From: a virus
Virus record (IMG/VR): IMGVR_UViG_3300009155_002377
Span: 1 to 33,169 of that record
Length of the DNA: 33,169 bases
Strand: one strand, 5' to 3'
The notes below the pieces were generated by a model. The model saw only the letters and a list, made by a program, of their open reading frames with translations, did no database searches and had not been told where the DNA came from. Positions 16,295 to 22,374 of this stretch are shown here, one piece after another; position 1 is the stretch's first letter; the number at the start of each line of letters is the position of its first letter. A program made the translations under genes and the position numbers.

Positions 16295-16683
16295 TAGAAT
16301 CTCCCCAATATGGCTGAAGCCGCTGACTTAGCCTGAGTTTGTAATAGTTTCTTTTTGATTTCGCAGTAGCCTTTAGAACCCTGTCCTTCAGTGCTACGCT
16401 TTACCCAATCAGCAACTGACTCCTGCATGGGTGCAATAATTTTCTGTACATCTTGTTGGCGTCCTCCCTTGCTTTCACTGTACAGTTCAAACCAACGTAG
16501 GTCTGACTGTAGCTGTTGTGCCTGGGGCAACTGAGCCTGTTCGCAATTGATCATGTCAGTCTTTAGTCTAACATCAACAATTTTAGCTGATTGATTATCG
16601 TCCCAAAAGCTGGGAATCATGTTGGCTATTGAAGCACAACCTGTTAACGATATTAATGTTATGATAGCAAGTAATCGACGCAT
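16294..16683 (-). CDS. Small lipoprotein
   Basis: 129 aa from the ATG at 16683 (a TTG lies one codon upstream). MRRLLAIITLISLTGC is a signal peptide with lipobox LTGC, so Cys16 would be lipidated. The mature part is helical and Gln/Lys-rich (LPQAQQLQSDLRWFEL, EIKKKLLQTQAKSAASAI). It could be an outer-membrane spanin or a superinfection-exclusion lipoprotein, but no inner-membrane spanin partner is seen beside it. A late-type octamer AGTAAATA lies 4 nt before the ATG. Confidence 0.8.
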   Translation of the reverse strand: MRRLLAIITLISLTGCASIANMIPSFWDDNQSAKIVDVRLKTDMINCEQAQLPQAQQLQSDLRWFELYSESKGGRQQDVQKIIAPMQESVADWVKRSTEGQGSKGYCEIKKKLLQTQAKSAASAILGRF

Positions 16684-16687
16684 CAAG

Positions 16688-16695
16688 TATTTACT
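16688..16695 (-). promoter_or_regulatory. Late-promoter-like octamer AGTAAATA before lipoprotein
   Basis: The minus strand reads AGTAAATA, then CTTG, then ATG. The spacing to the start is 4 nt, similar to the other octamers in the window. Confidence 0.4.
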
Positions 16696-16709
16696 CTCGC
16701 AGCAGGAAA

Positions 16710-17288
16710 TTAATGCAGTGTGAAATTAAGCGAGATGCTTTCGTTATCTGTGCAGTTGGGTTCAATACGATGGCTTAGCCATGCAGGCCATAACACCATG
16801 CGCCCTACTTTTGGTGGAATGTATTGTACAGGCATGGTCTGACCATCGTATGGAAACATACCTAATGCTGATGCATGATTGGGATTGTTAAAACGTAGGG
16901 CTCCGTCTTCTCCGTTGGTCTGATAATAGTAAACTCCACATACCCTAGCTTCTGCGTTGAGGTGATCAAACTGGAAACCGCCCTTCTTGTACCAAGTGAA
17001 CCAACTGTCTTTTAGTCTTAGATCCAAGCCCTGATAGCCGATTTCACCTAGATATTCCACTGTGGCTCTGACAATGCCCTTGGCAGTGTTTTCTAACACA
17101 AAGCTCATGATGTCTTGATTTCTGCCCGGCTTGAAGGTTGTGCTGACGTTATCACCCCAGGGTGCTGCCATTGACGAATTCAATATATTGGGTAAATTCT
17201 TTGTGATCTCTGCTTGAATGTCAGCAAGCTCTCTATCTTCAAAATCTAATACTAAAACGGGTACTGCGAAAAAATCCATTGCGGGCAT
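16710..17288 (-). CDS. Putative 2OG-Fe(II) oxygenase
   Basis: 192 aa from the ATG at 17288, which has AAGGA 6 nt upstream; the TTG at 17294 is less likely. The jelly-roll core is GGFQFDHLNAEARVCGVYYYQ (103-123) and GRMVLWPAWLSHRIEPN (162-178), with distal H173. The metal motif reads H109-L-N111 instead of HxD/E, so iron binding may be altered. It resembles the phage '2OG-FeII_Oxy_5' type proteins that occur near virion genes in marine T4-like phages. The substrate is unknown. Its start overlaps the stop region of the next oxygenase gene. Confidence 0.72.
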   Translation of the reverse strand: MPAMDFFAVPVLVLDFEDRELADIQAEITKNLPNILNSSMAAPWGDNVSTTFKPGRNQDIMSFVLENTAKGIVRATVEYLGEIGYQGLDLRLKDSWFTWYKKGGFQFDHLNAEARVCGVYYYQTNGEDGALRFNNPNHASALGMFPYDGQTMPVQYIPPKVGRMVLWPAWLSHRIEPNCTDNESISLNFTLH

Positions 17289-17290
17289 AA

Positions 17291-17875
17291 TCAATCCTTA
17301 AAGTGTAAGTATGTACTCAAAATGTACTTAGTGTTTATTGTGGGCATCAGCCCTCTATGTGGGAACTGCCAATTGGGTGGAAACAGTACCATGCGCCCTT
17401 GTTCAGCTGAAACGGTAAACTGTTCCTGTGGAAACTCTGTACCAGCTTCGTTGTTATTGAGATAGATCAAACAGGCTATAAATCTACAGGCGTTGTCACG
17501 ATTGCCCTGATCTACATGCAGCCTAAATTCGTGTACGTTGGGCTCATAGCTCTTGACTCGTATGCCTTCCATAGACCATACCTGCGGAGTCATTAGGTAA
17601 GGGTCCCAACGAGCTCGATAATCGGTTGTCATTTCCACCACTGTTTGGGCTATGCTGTCTGTCAGTGGGTTCCAACGTCTAGCTCTGGCTTCTAGTTTGG
17701 GGTTCCATTTGCCCTGCCCTCGTTGATCATAAGTTTCTAGCTCTATGTAACGATCCCCGTCGTGGTGATGCAGTGTGTGATCACGCTTGAACTCTGCGAT
17801 GATCTGCTCGCAGAGTTCCGAGCTCACAGCGTTGTCAATCACCCTGATGAAATTGTTGTCATAAAAAACCGCCAT
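17291..17875 (-). CDS. 2OG-Fe(II) oxygenase (prolyl-4-hydroxylase-like)
   Basis: 194 aa with a complete dioxygenase site: H120-x-D122 (FRLHVDQGNRDN), distal H173 (WQFPHRGLMP) and K183 as the likely 2-oxoglutarate ligand. CRFIACLIYLNNNEAGTEFP is the P4Hc-type core. It may hydroxylate a virion or host protein or a modified base; there is no direct evidence. It is adjacent to a divergent second oxygenase in the same operon. A late-type octamer lies 4 nt before the ATG. Confidence 0.82.
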   Translation of the reverse strand: MAVFYDNNFIRVIDNAVSSELCEQIIAEFKRDHTLHHHDGDRYIELETYDQRGQGKWNPKLEARARRWNPLTDSIAQTVVEMTTDYRARWDPYLMTPQVWSMEGIRVKSYEPNVHEFRLHVDQGNRDNACRFIACLIYLNNNEAGTEFPQEQFTVSAEQGRMVLFPPNWQFPHRGLMPTINTKYILSTYLHFKD

Positions 17876-17879
17876 GCAC

Positions 17880-17887
17880 TATTTAAT
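17880..17887 (-). promoter_or_regulatory. Late-promoter-like octamer ATTAAATA before oxygenase pair
   Basis: The minus strand reads ATTAAATA, GTGC, ATG. It is in the short gap after the downstream end of the next structural gene. Confidence 0.4.
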
Positions 17888-17917
17888 GCACAGCGGCTGT
17901 GACTGCGTTGAACCTGA

Positions 17918-18607
17918 TTACAGTGGAACTTCTTCCCAAAGCAGTTTGCCTGCTACTGAGAATGCTGTGGCTGTTGTGGTGTTTAACAGTGCAATTACGC
18001 CACCTGGTGGCACAATCAAACCACCCTCAAACAACTGGATGCCGCCAACGCTGGGCTGTAGTGTAGTTGAACCTAAAGTGGTATAGGTAACAGCACCCAT
18101 GGTGTTGAAGTCTGCTGTTTCCATTACCACTAGGTTATTGGTCAGCCCAGTTAGTGCTGTTGTTCCAGTGAATGTTTTGACCTGACTGCCCTGTTGTGTT
18201 AGACTCTTACGGTTCCAAGGTGCACCACCTGTGGTAATACCTGAATTGTTAACACTGACTGCCCAAACAAATGCGCCTGGAGCAGCACCTGAGGTTAAGT
18301 TGTTGGCCATTACCTGTAGGTTAGCCTTGAGCAGGACCACGTTGTTGGTGTTGTTTATAGGATTCCATAGGCCCAGTATAGGAGTACATGAAGCTGTTAA
18401 TGTACCAATTTGATTGGTAGAAGTCAGTGCTGCCGGAGCTGTTTGCCCAGTGCTGAATAGGTTGCCACGATAGGTCTGCTCATAGTAAAGACCATGTAGT
18501 TCTGATACGATAACTTCGCCTAACTGTCCTTGACGCATACTAGGATTCGTGCCAGCTCCCAGCGATGTATTACCCGATTGTGGGCCCACTTGTCCTTGAA
18601 TAATCAT
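17918..18607 (-). CDS. Probable virion structural protein (beta-rich)
   Basis: 229 aa, rich in Thr, Asn, Gly and Val and poor in charge, starting MIIQGQVGPQSGNTSLGAGTNPSMRQGQLGEVIVSELHG. Repeated short beta segments end in 'GGIQLFEGGLIVPPGGVIALLNTTTATAFSVAGKLLWEE', a jelly-roll-like pattern common in phage decoration or surface proteins. AGGAGAG precedes the start. It forms a three-gene late block with the next two genes. The exact virion location is unknown. Confidence 0.7.
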   Translation of the reverse strand: MIIQGQVGPQSGNTSLGAGTNPSMRQGQLGEVIVSELHGLYYEQTYRGNLFSTGQTAPAALTSTNQIGTLTASCTPILGLWNPINNTNNVVLLKANLQVMANNLTSGAAPGAFVWAVSVNNSGITTGGAPWNRKSLTQQGSQVKTFTGTTALTGLTNNLVVMETADFNTMGAVTYTTLGSTTLQPSVGGIQLFEGGLIVPPGGVIALLNTTTATAFSVAGKLLWEEVPL

Positions 18608-18618
18608 TTCATGCTCTC

Positions 18619-19017
18619 CTAGCTGATATTATTTTTTGTGTATTCTGCACGTAGATTGTCTACGTCTCTGTTATCAATATTTAGCCCTTGAGCCAGTATT
18701 TGATTCATTACCTTAAGCTCTGTGAGTATTTGAAATTGCAGTTCTTGTGCTGTGACATCCTGTGCTAGATCCATTTCATAATAGACATTGATCACATCAG
18801 TAGCACTATGGCTAGCAGTGGCCACTTCCAGGGTCACTACCCCACGATTGACAGCAGTGACTCCATAGCCTATAGCACCTGGTGCATACAGTATAGCATT
18901 GCGTGTGACGTTGATAACTCCGTAGAGCCGGTTGATGTTGAATGTGCCTAGGGTACGAAAGTCCAATGTACCTAGGGTGGGGTTAAACTGTGGCTTATAC
19001 TGTATTAATGATTTCAT
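18619..19017 (-). CDS. Probable virion-associated protein
   Basis: 132 aa. The N-terminal two-thirds is beta-rich (LGTLDFRTLGTFNINRLYGVINVTRNAILYAPG), and the C-terminal third is a helix (AQELQFQILTELKVMNQILAQGLNIDNRDVDNLRAEY) that could trimerise. It lies between two structural-looking genes; its start overlaps the end of the upstream gene region (TAATATG). No family was recognised. Confidence 0.7.
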   Translation of the reverse strand: MKSLIQYKPQFNPTLGTLDFRTLGTFNINRLYGVINVTRNAILYAPGAIGYGVTAVNRGVVTLEVATASHSATDVINVYYEMDLAQDVTAQELQFQILTELKVMNQILAQGLNIDNRDVDNLRAEYTKNNIS

Positions 19018-19018
19018 A

Positions 19019-19750
19019 TTAGAATGCTAGTCCTAGTGCAAACACCTGAGGCTCAGTGGCTATGCGTTGTCCGTTAAGGGTACCTACTCCAACCAGTGTA
19101 GGGTTCTGGGGGTCACTGCGCTCTACAGTAAACGCCAAGTTATATGTGCCTGGGCTAGGGTTAGATACAGACACACTAGAGCCCACACCATAGTTGACTG
19201 TGCTGGTAGAGCCCACAGTGATCACGGGTGGGGGTCCTATCACATAGCCTGCATCACTGGTATGCTGATCCTCGTAGGTTACTATTAGATTGCCCAGTTC
19301 ATTCACTGACAAGTCTATAACACCCGGGCCAGGTTCACCCTGCTCACCACGTTGCGGAGCCAGTTCTATAATAGTAGTAGTGTCCTGCCCTGTGGGGGTA
19401 ATAACAGGCTGTAGAGTGGCAGAGACCAGTGCATCACCAGCGGCTGTGACCACATGTGCTAGATCCGCAGTGATAGTGTTATAACGTGTTTGTCGCCGAG
19501 CTATTCCCGCCTGTATGTTCAATTCAAACTGAGCTAGCCAAGCTGAGTTCCAAGCACGACTGTTAGTGTACTGAGTAGAGCCTATGCGCAAGCTGGCAAT
19601 GGTCTGTGGCGACTCCACGACAGGCACACTGGGTACTGTTACTTCTTCTGGCAGATACTTTATGTGTAGCTGTTGTTGTACCGCAGTGAAACTGACTCCA
19701 GGGGCTGCAAGAGTTAATTGTTGTAGTAGATCTAGACTGAATGTGATCAT
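19019..19750 (-). CDS. Fibre/structural protein with short collagen-like segment
   Basis: 243 aa. An N-terminal helical part resembles fibre-attachment or base-plate proteins (QYTNSRAWNSAWLAQFELNIQAGIARRQTRYN). A central RGEQGEPGPG collagen-like stretch is followed by a beta-rich C-terminus with 'TVGSTSTVNYGVGSSVSVSNPSPGTYNLAFT'. This layout suits a small phage fibre or decoration protein. A perfect TATAAATA lies 6 nt before its ATG. It is the first gene of the three-gene late block. Confidence 0.75.
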   Translation of the reverse strand: MITFSLDLLQQLTLAAPGVSFTAVQQQLHIKYLPEEVTVPSVPVVESPQTIASLRIGSTQYTNSRAWNSAWLAQFELNIQAGIARRQTRYNTITADLAHVVTAAGDALVSATLQPVITPTGQDTTTIIELAPQRGEQGEPGPGVIDLSVNELGNLIVTYEDQHTSDAGYVIGPPPVITVGSTSTVNYGVGSSVSVSNPSPGTYNLAFTVERSDPQNPTLVGVGTLNGQRIATEPQVFALGLAF

Positions 19751-19756
19751 ATAGTG

Positions 19757-19764
19757 TATTTATA
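19757..19764 (-). promoter_or_regulatory. T4-type late promoter TATAAATA
   Basis: A perfect match to the T4 late -10 element on the minus strand, 6 nt before the ATG at 19750. It is the best single case for a gp55-like late sigma system. Confidence 0.65.
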
Positions 19765-19860
19765 GGCTCGTTTGGATAGCGAGGATAATTCACGGGCAGC
19801 TCGAAGAGCTGCGCGAAGCGCAAAAATTTTCAAGCAAATTCCAATAATTATCTGCGTATA

Positions 19861-20079
19861 TTATATGTAGCTCTTCTTGTGCGCTATGCGTAGTCCCGAA
19901 TCCATTAACATGACTAGGCTGGCAACGGCCTCAGGTACATAAAAGTCCAAATGGCCAGCGGCACCTGCATGACATGATCCTCCTGCGCTCTGTACCAGTG
20001 TCCAAACTCGTTCTGGATCAACTCTACAGCGATATGGATCGTAGGTAATACAGTATAGTGTTATGTAAGATTCTAACAT
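19861..20079 (-). CDS. Small hypothetical protein
   Basis: 72 aa, MLESYITLYCITYDPYRCRVDPERVWTLVQSAGGSCHAG... with a plausible protein-like composition and a helix near the C-terminus (EAVASLVMLMDSG). No clear Shine-Dalgarno precedes the ATG and no domain was recognised. It is divergent from a small membrane-protein gene at 20133. Coding status is moderately supported. Confidence 0.5.
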   Translation of the reverse strand: MLESYITLYCITYDPYRCRVDPERVWTLVQSAGGSCHAGAAGHLDFYVPEAVASLVMLMDSGLRIAHKKSYI

Positions 20080-20119
20080 GGCGCCCCCGGAGTCTTATAC
20101 TAGTATGTATTCAAAAGCG

Positions 20120-20127
20120 TGTAAATA
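20120..20127 (+). promoter_or_regulatory. Late-promoter-like octamer TGTAAATA
   Basis: TGTAAATA lies 5 nt before the ATG at 20133. No -35 is required for T4 late promoters, and none is seen. Confidence 0.3.
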
Positions 20128-20132
20128 TCGAT

Positions 20133-20270
20133 ATGGACAAAGACACAAAACGCATAGTAGAAATCATTGTAATGGATGAACTCTATTACTGTGTGCTACT
20201 GTTAGTGATGTGTGCCCTGTGCTTTGGATTGGGTATGATCGCTGGTATACTATATAGCGAGTTGATATGA
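20133..20270 (+). CDS. Small single-pass membrane protein
   Basis: 45 aa. The short charged head MDKDTKRIVEIIVMDE is followed by one strong hydrophobic helix (LYYCVLLLVMCALCFGLGMIAGIL) with a Gly-rich end. The start at 20133 is chosen over an upstream ATG because the residues before it look noncoding. The function is unknown; small phage membrane proteins include holin-like and exclusion proteins. Confidence 0.5.
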   Translation: MDKDTKRIVEIIVMDELYYCVLLLVMCALCFGLGMIAGILYSELI

Positions 20271-20304
20271 CTAAGAACGCTGCGCGAGCCCTAGAGGATT
20301 ATAT

Positions 20305-20568
20305 ATGCTACTGACAGTATACTACATAGTACACAAAGATACAGGTGAAAGACTGCGCTACTATAAGACTCGTGCTGGCGCACGAATCGCCCAACATGCT
20401 CGTAACTCGCATTTGGGCTTTGATAACAGAATAGAACGAGTAGAGCTATACGACAACTGTGAAGTAGAACAGTATCTTCTGCCGGACGGCACAGTGGTGA
20501 CGGGAACATACTGCATAGTAGAAGATACAGTAGAACAAATGGACTTAACTATAGGCCCCGCTGCGTGA
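20305..20568 (+). CDS. Small hypothetical protein ending in IGPAA
   Basis: 87 aa, MLLTVYYIVHKDTGERLRYYKTRAGARIAQHARNSHLG... The sequence suggests a compact beta-alpha fold, but no family was recognised. Its last five codons (IGPAA) and stop come from a copy of the ATAGGCCCCGCTGC repeat (20551-20564). A second gene at 20982 ends the same way. Confidence 0.6.
   Translation: MLLTVYYIVHKDTGERLRYYKTRAGARIAQHARNSHLGFDNRIERVELYDNCEVEQYLLPDGTVVTGTYCIVEDTVEQMDLTIGPAA
20551..20564 (+). repeat. GGCCCCGCTGC element, copy 1
   Basis: ATAGGCCCCGCTGC, overlapping the 3' end of the gene at 20305 and encoding its terminal IGPAA. Confidence 0.7.
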
Positions 20569-20709
20569 TTGTGCGCATACGTATATGATGTGCATAGTGT
20601 GATTTACTGTAGGATTACGCTGGATTTTCTGTAGAGAACAGGCTCAGTAAGTGTGGTTTTGCGTGGTAAAGTGTGATTTACTGTCAGTGATAGAGTATGC
20701 ACCCTGCGT

Positions 20710-20723
20710 ATAGGCCCCGCTGC
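20710..20723 (+). repeat. GGCCCCGCTGC element, copy 2
   Basis: ATAGGCCCCGCTGC in noncoding sequence, preceded by GCGT. Confidence 0.7.
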
Positions 20724-20958
20724 TGTGGTATTGGTACGCGACACAGTAGTAGAAAGTGCAATAAAGTGTGGAATTGTGTAGAATTGTGTGACCATTTGAG
20801 CATAGCCAGTCATTCCACCGTTCTTAATAATTTTTTATTATATCAAATCTATCTCTACTCTGCTCAAACGGTTCGGATTCAGGGTTTCTTCCACAATGAT
20901 CTACAATAAAAGTACCGTGATCAACCATATACCAGTGCGTATACGGTGATCAAACGGT

Positions 20959-20969
20959 GGCCCCGCTGC
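20959..20969 (+). repeat. GGCCCCGCTGC element, copy 3
   Basis: The core GGCCCCGCTGC without the ATA prefix. It runs directly into CGTAAATA, the late-like octamer before the gene at 20982. Confidence 0.65.
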
Positions 20970-20976
20970 GTAAATA
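20969..20976 (+). promoter_or_regulatory. Late-promoter-like octamer CGTAAATA
   Basis: CGTAAATA lies 5 nt before the ATG at 20982. Its first base is the last base of repeat copy 3. Confidence 0.3.
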
Positions 20977-20981
20977 TATAC

Positions 20982-21176
20982 ATGATCTCCGTTGATGAAG
21001 CCACAAGAGTCTTATACACTGTACTATGTACTCGACAGTATACACCCGCGGGTTACTATACAGTAGTACAGTATAAGAGTGATCCCTTATACAGTGTACA
21101 AGATACTGAGTTTACTTTAGATCCCATTCTAAATCATCCAAAATTTATCACGACTAACATAGGCCCCGCTGCTTGA
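20982..21176 (+). CDS. Small hypothetical protein ending in IGPAA
   Basis: 64 aa from the ATG at 20982 (MISVDEATRVLYTVLCTRQYTPAGYYTVVQYKSD). No family was recognised. Like the gene at 20305 it ends in IGPAA-stop through an in-frame repeat element (21159-21172). The upstream part of the longer frame overlaps repeat copy 3 and is not counted. Confidence 0.5.
   Translation: MISVDEATRVLYTVLCTRQYTPAGYYTVVQYKSDPLYSVQDTEFTLDPILNHPKFITTNIGPAA
21159..21172 (+). repeat. GGCCCCGCTGC element, copy 4
   Basis: ATAGGCCCCGCTGC at the 3' end of the gene at 20982, one base before the TTGACA of the next promoter begins. Confidence 0.7.
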
Positions 21177-21201
21177 CATTATCAAAGTTTGACTGTATAA
21201 T
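21173..21201 (+). promoter_or_regulatory. sigma70-like early promoter
   Basis: TTGACA (21173-21178), 17 bp ending TTTGACTG, TATAAT (21196-21201). The implied start site near 21208 rules out the ATG at 21208 as the start of the next gene. Confidence 0.85.
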
Positions 21202-21249
21202 AACTACATGCTTAAGAAGCGAAGATTATCACAGTCAAGAGAGGACCCT

Positions 21250-21519
21250 ATGACATTACCAGATGAACGCTATCGTGCTGTTGTACAAACACAGCAGTTC
21301 TTACAGGATCTCTGCAGTGCAGCAGCTACTCCACGTGTACCTCGGGAGATCCGGCAGCGAGCATTAAGTCTGCTGCGACACTTTCCTTCTGATTATGATT
21401 TGGATCGTGCCAGCGAAAGTGGTGCGCAGCATGTGTTCCAGAAGCGGATGGAACCCTTGTACAAGATGGTATTACAGAAGAGCCTAGAGGATCAAGTAGA
21501 TGAAGATTACAAACTTTAA
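21250..21519 (+). CDS. BPSL0761-family protein
   Basis: 89 aa from the ATG at 21250, with GAGAGGA just upstream; the in-frame ATG at 21208 coincides with the predicted transcription start. MTLPDERYRAVVQTQQFLQDLC...TPRVPREIRQRALSLLRHFPSDYDLDRASE matches the BPSL0761 family, small proteins of unknown function found mostly in beta- and gamma-proteobacteria. It hints at a proteobacterial host. It overlaps the next gene by 20 bp. Confidence 0.8.
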   Translation: MTLPDERYRAVVQTQQFLQDLCSAAATPRVPREIRQRALSLLRHFPSDYDLDRASESGAQHVFQKRMEPLYKMVLQKSLEDQVDEDYKL

Positions 21520-21793
21520 AAGTCGTGCAGCAGCTTATGCACCGCCACGTGGGTGGGAGTGGGATTTCTCAGCTGAAGAGATCGTACGTATACCCGAGGA
21601 TCAATCAGGGTTTCGTCCAGATGCGGATCAGATTGGACCAGAGGAGATGGAACGGTTCTTTGCAGCATTGGAATCAGCTGCTGACACAGCTATAGACCCC
21701 GATCAGTTCAGCAGCACATGGACACGTGATCAGAACAACAGCGCAGCAGCACAGGACAAGGGGCATCCACTCAAGGGCACGGGGCTGGCCTAG
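21500..21793 (+). CDS. Small hypothetical protein
   Basis: 97 aa, MKITNFKSRAAAYAPPRGWEWDFSAEEIVRIPEDQSG..., acidic in the middle and likely disordered at the end (SSTWTRDQNNSAAAQDKGHP). It is co-transcribed with the BPSL0761-like gene, which it overlaps by 20 bp, with GAGG 9 nt before the ATG. No domain was recognised. It ends 12 bp before a tRNA gene. Confidence 0.65.
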   Translation: MKITNFKSRAAAYAPPRGWEWDFSAEEIVRIPEDQSGFRPDADQIGPEEMERFFAALESAADTAIDPDQFSSTWTRDQNNSAAAQDKGHPLKGTGLA

Positions 21794-21805
21794 CAGCATC
21801 GATAC

Positions 21806-21883
21806 GGGCCCTTAGCTCATGTTGGTTAGAGCAGTGGACTCATAATCCATTGGTGCCCAGTTCGACTCTGGGAGGGCCCACCA
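21806..21883 (+). tRNA. tRNA-Ile2 (CAU anticodon, probably lysidine-modified)
   Basis: 78 nt including an encoded CCA. The 7-bp acceptor stem GGGCCCT/AGGGCCC is perfect; the D arm AGCTC...GAGC, anticodon stem TGGA/TCCA with loop CTCATAA (anticodon CAT) and T-arm CCCAG-TTCGACT-CTGGG are all present. The overall sequence resembles E. coli tRNA-Ile2 (ileX), including the CTCATAA loop, so AUA decoding after TilS modification of C34 is favoured over elongator Met. It is probably transcribed from the promoter at 21173. Confidence 0.9.
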
Positions 21884-21889
21884 CAACAC

Positions 21890-21976
21890 GTTCGTGAACA
21901 GCGAACAACCCTAGCCGCAGTAGGGTCGATCCAGGAAGGAGAGTGCCGCAGCGGATCGCCAAACTGTGGCTTTTTT
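21890..21976 (+). ncRNA. Candidate structured RNA: three hairpins plus terminator
   Basis: Downstream of the tRNA are tandem perfect stems: GTTCG/CGAAC (21890-21906), ACCCTA/TAGGGT (21908-21926) and CGATCC/GGATCG (21927-21958), then a U-tract hairpin. GCCGCAG occurs in the loop of stem 2 (21914-21920) and again in the loop of stem 3 (21945-21951), which also exposes AGGAAGGAG. There is no ORF. It could be a small RNA processed from the tRNA transcript or a 3' stability element. Confidence 0.45.
21958..21976 (+). terminator. Rho-independent terminator after tRNA
   Basis: GCCA-AACTG-TGGC followed by TTTTTT. The stem is short (4 bp), but the U-tract is good and the next promoter begins 16 bp later. 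Confidence 0.55.
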
Positions 21977-21991
21977 GCACCAAAATAACGG

Positions 21992-22020
21992 TTGACATCG
22001 GGCCCAATCGGTGTTATACT
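21992..22020 (+). promoter_or_regulatory. sigma70-like early promoter
   Basis: TTGACA (21992-21997), 17 bp, TATACT (22015-22020). ACATCG and CGGTGT at the two ends of the spacer can pair (one G-U), a weaker version of the palindromes at 10401 and 23169. Confidence 0.85.
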
Positions 22021-22049
22021 ATATGCATAGTAAGAGATTGGAGCGAACA

Positions 22050-22373
22050 ATGTCACGTAAACCCAGAGTAGATCGTAATCATATCATATATGAGATCGTC
22101 ACACCCCAAGGGTCCTACATCGGCGTTACTGCCAAAACCGAATCAACAGTACTAAAGAGCCTGCGTAGCCGTGCTGCCAAGCACTTCTATCGTGCCAAAA
22201 CAGAAGCCAAAGATTGGCTGTTGTGCCAATACCTGCGTACACTGGACGACAAGCTGGCCATAGACATACGTGCCGTAGAAATGGTACGTGGTAAAGCGGC
22301 AGCACATCGCCGAGAAGTAGAACTGCGCAGACAGTTCAAACCCGCACTTAACACTGACACACGAGGAGATTGA
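22050..22373 (+). CDS. GIY-YIG-like small protein
   Basis: 107 aa from the ATG at 22050, which follows GGAGCGAACA; ATGs at 22025 and earlier are upstream of or too close to the start site. HIIYEIVTPQGSYIGVTAKTESTVLKSLRSRAAKHFYRA resembles the GIY-YIG core (IYEI..GSYIGVT) with following arginines, and EVELRRQFKPALNTDTRG resembles the catalytic-Glu/tail segment. It is probably a mini GIY-YIG nuclease or a degenerate DNA-binding relative. The next gene starts right after its stop. Confidence 0.65.
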   Translation: MSRKPRVDRNHIIYEIVTPQGSYIGVTAKTESTVLKSLRSRAAKHFYRAKTEAKDWLLCQYLRTLDDKLAIDIRAVEMVRGKAAAHRREVELRRQFKPALNTDTRGD

Positions 22374-22374
22374 C

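Larger units (their letters stand above)
20571..20981. other. 410-bp noncoding, repeat-rich segment
   Basis: No convincing gene. It holds a 15-bp direct repeat AGTGTGATTTACTGT (20596-20610 and 20670-20684), a tandem GAATTGTGTA/GAATTGTGTG (20771-20790), the repeated TGATCAA words around 20920-20955, and two GGCCCCGCTGC copies. An AT-rich run lies at 20820-20850. It could be regulatory, a replication origin, or decayed gene cassettes. Confidence 0.55.

Noticed and set aside
19563-19823. 86-aa minus-strand ORF at the start of the collagen-like gene
   Set aside because: Mostly overlaps the gene at 19019-19750 in another frame; the perfect TATAAATA and protein-like sequence support the longer gene.
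20596-20790. Possible CRISPR array
   Set aside because: The direct repeats are short, few and unevenly spaced, and no cas genes are present.
20604-20813. 69-aa minus ORF in the repeat-rich gap
   Set aside because: No Shine-Dalgarno, driven by the direct repeats, no protein-like pattern.
20697-20909. 70-aa plus ORF in the repeat-rich gap
   Set aside because: Random-looking composition, no Shine-Dalgarno, and crosses tandem repeats and a GGCCCCGCTGC copy in a frame (RPRCC) unlike the IGPAA frame.
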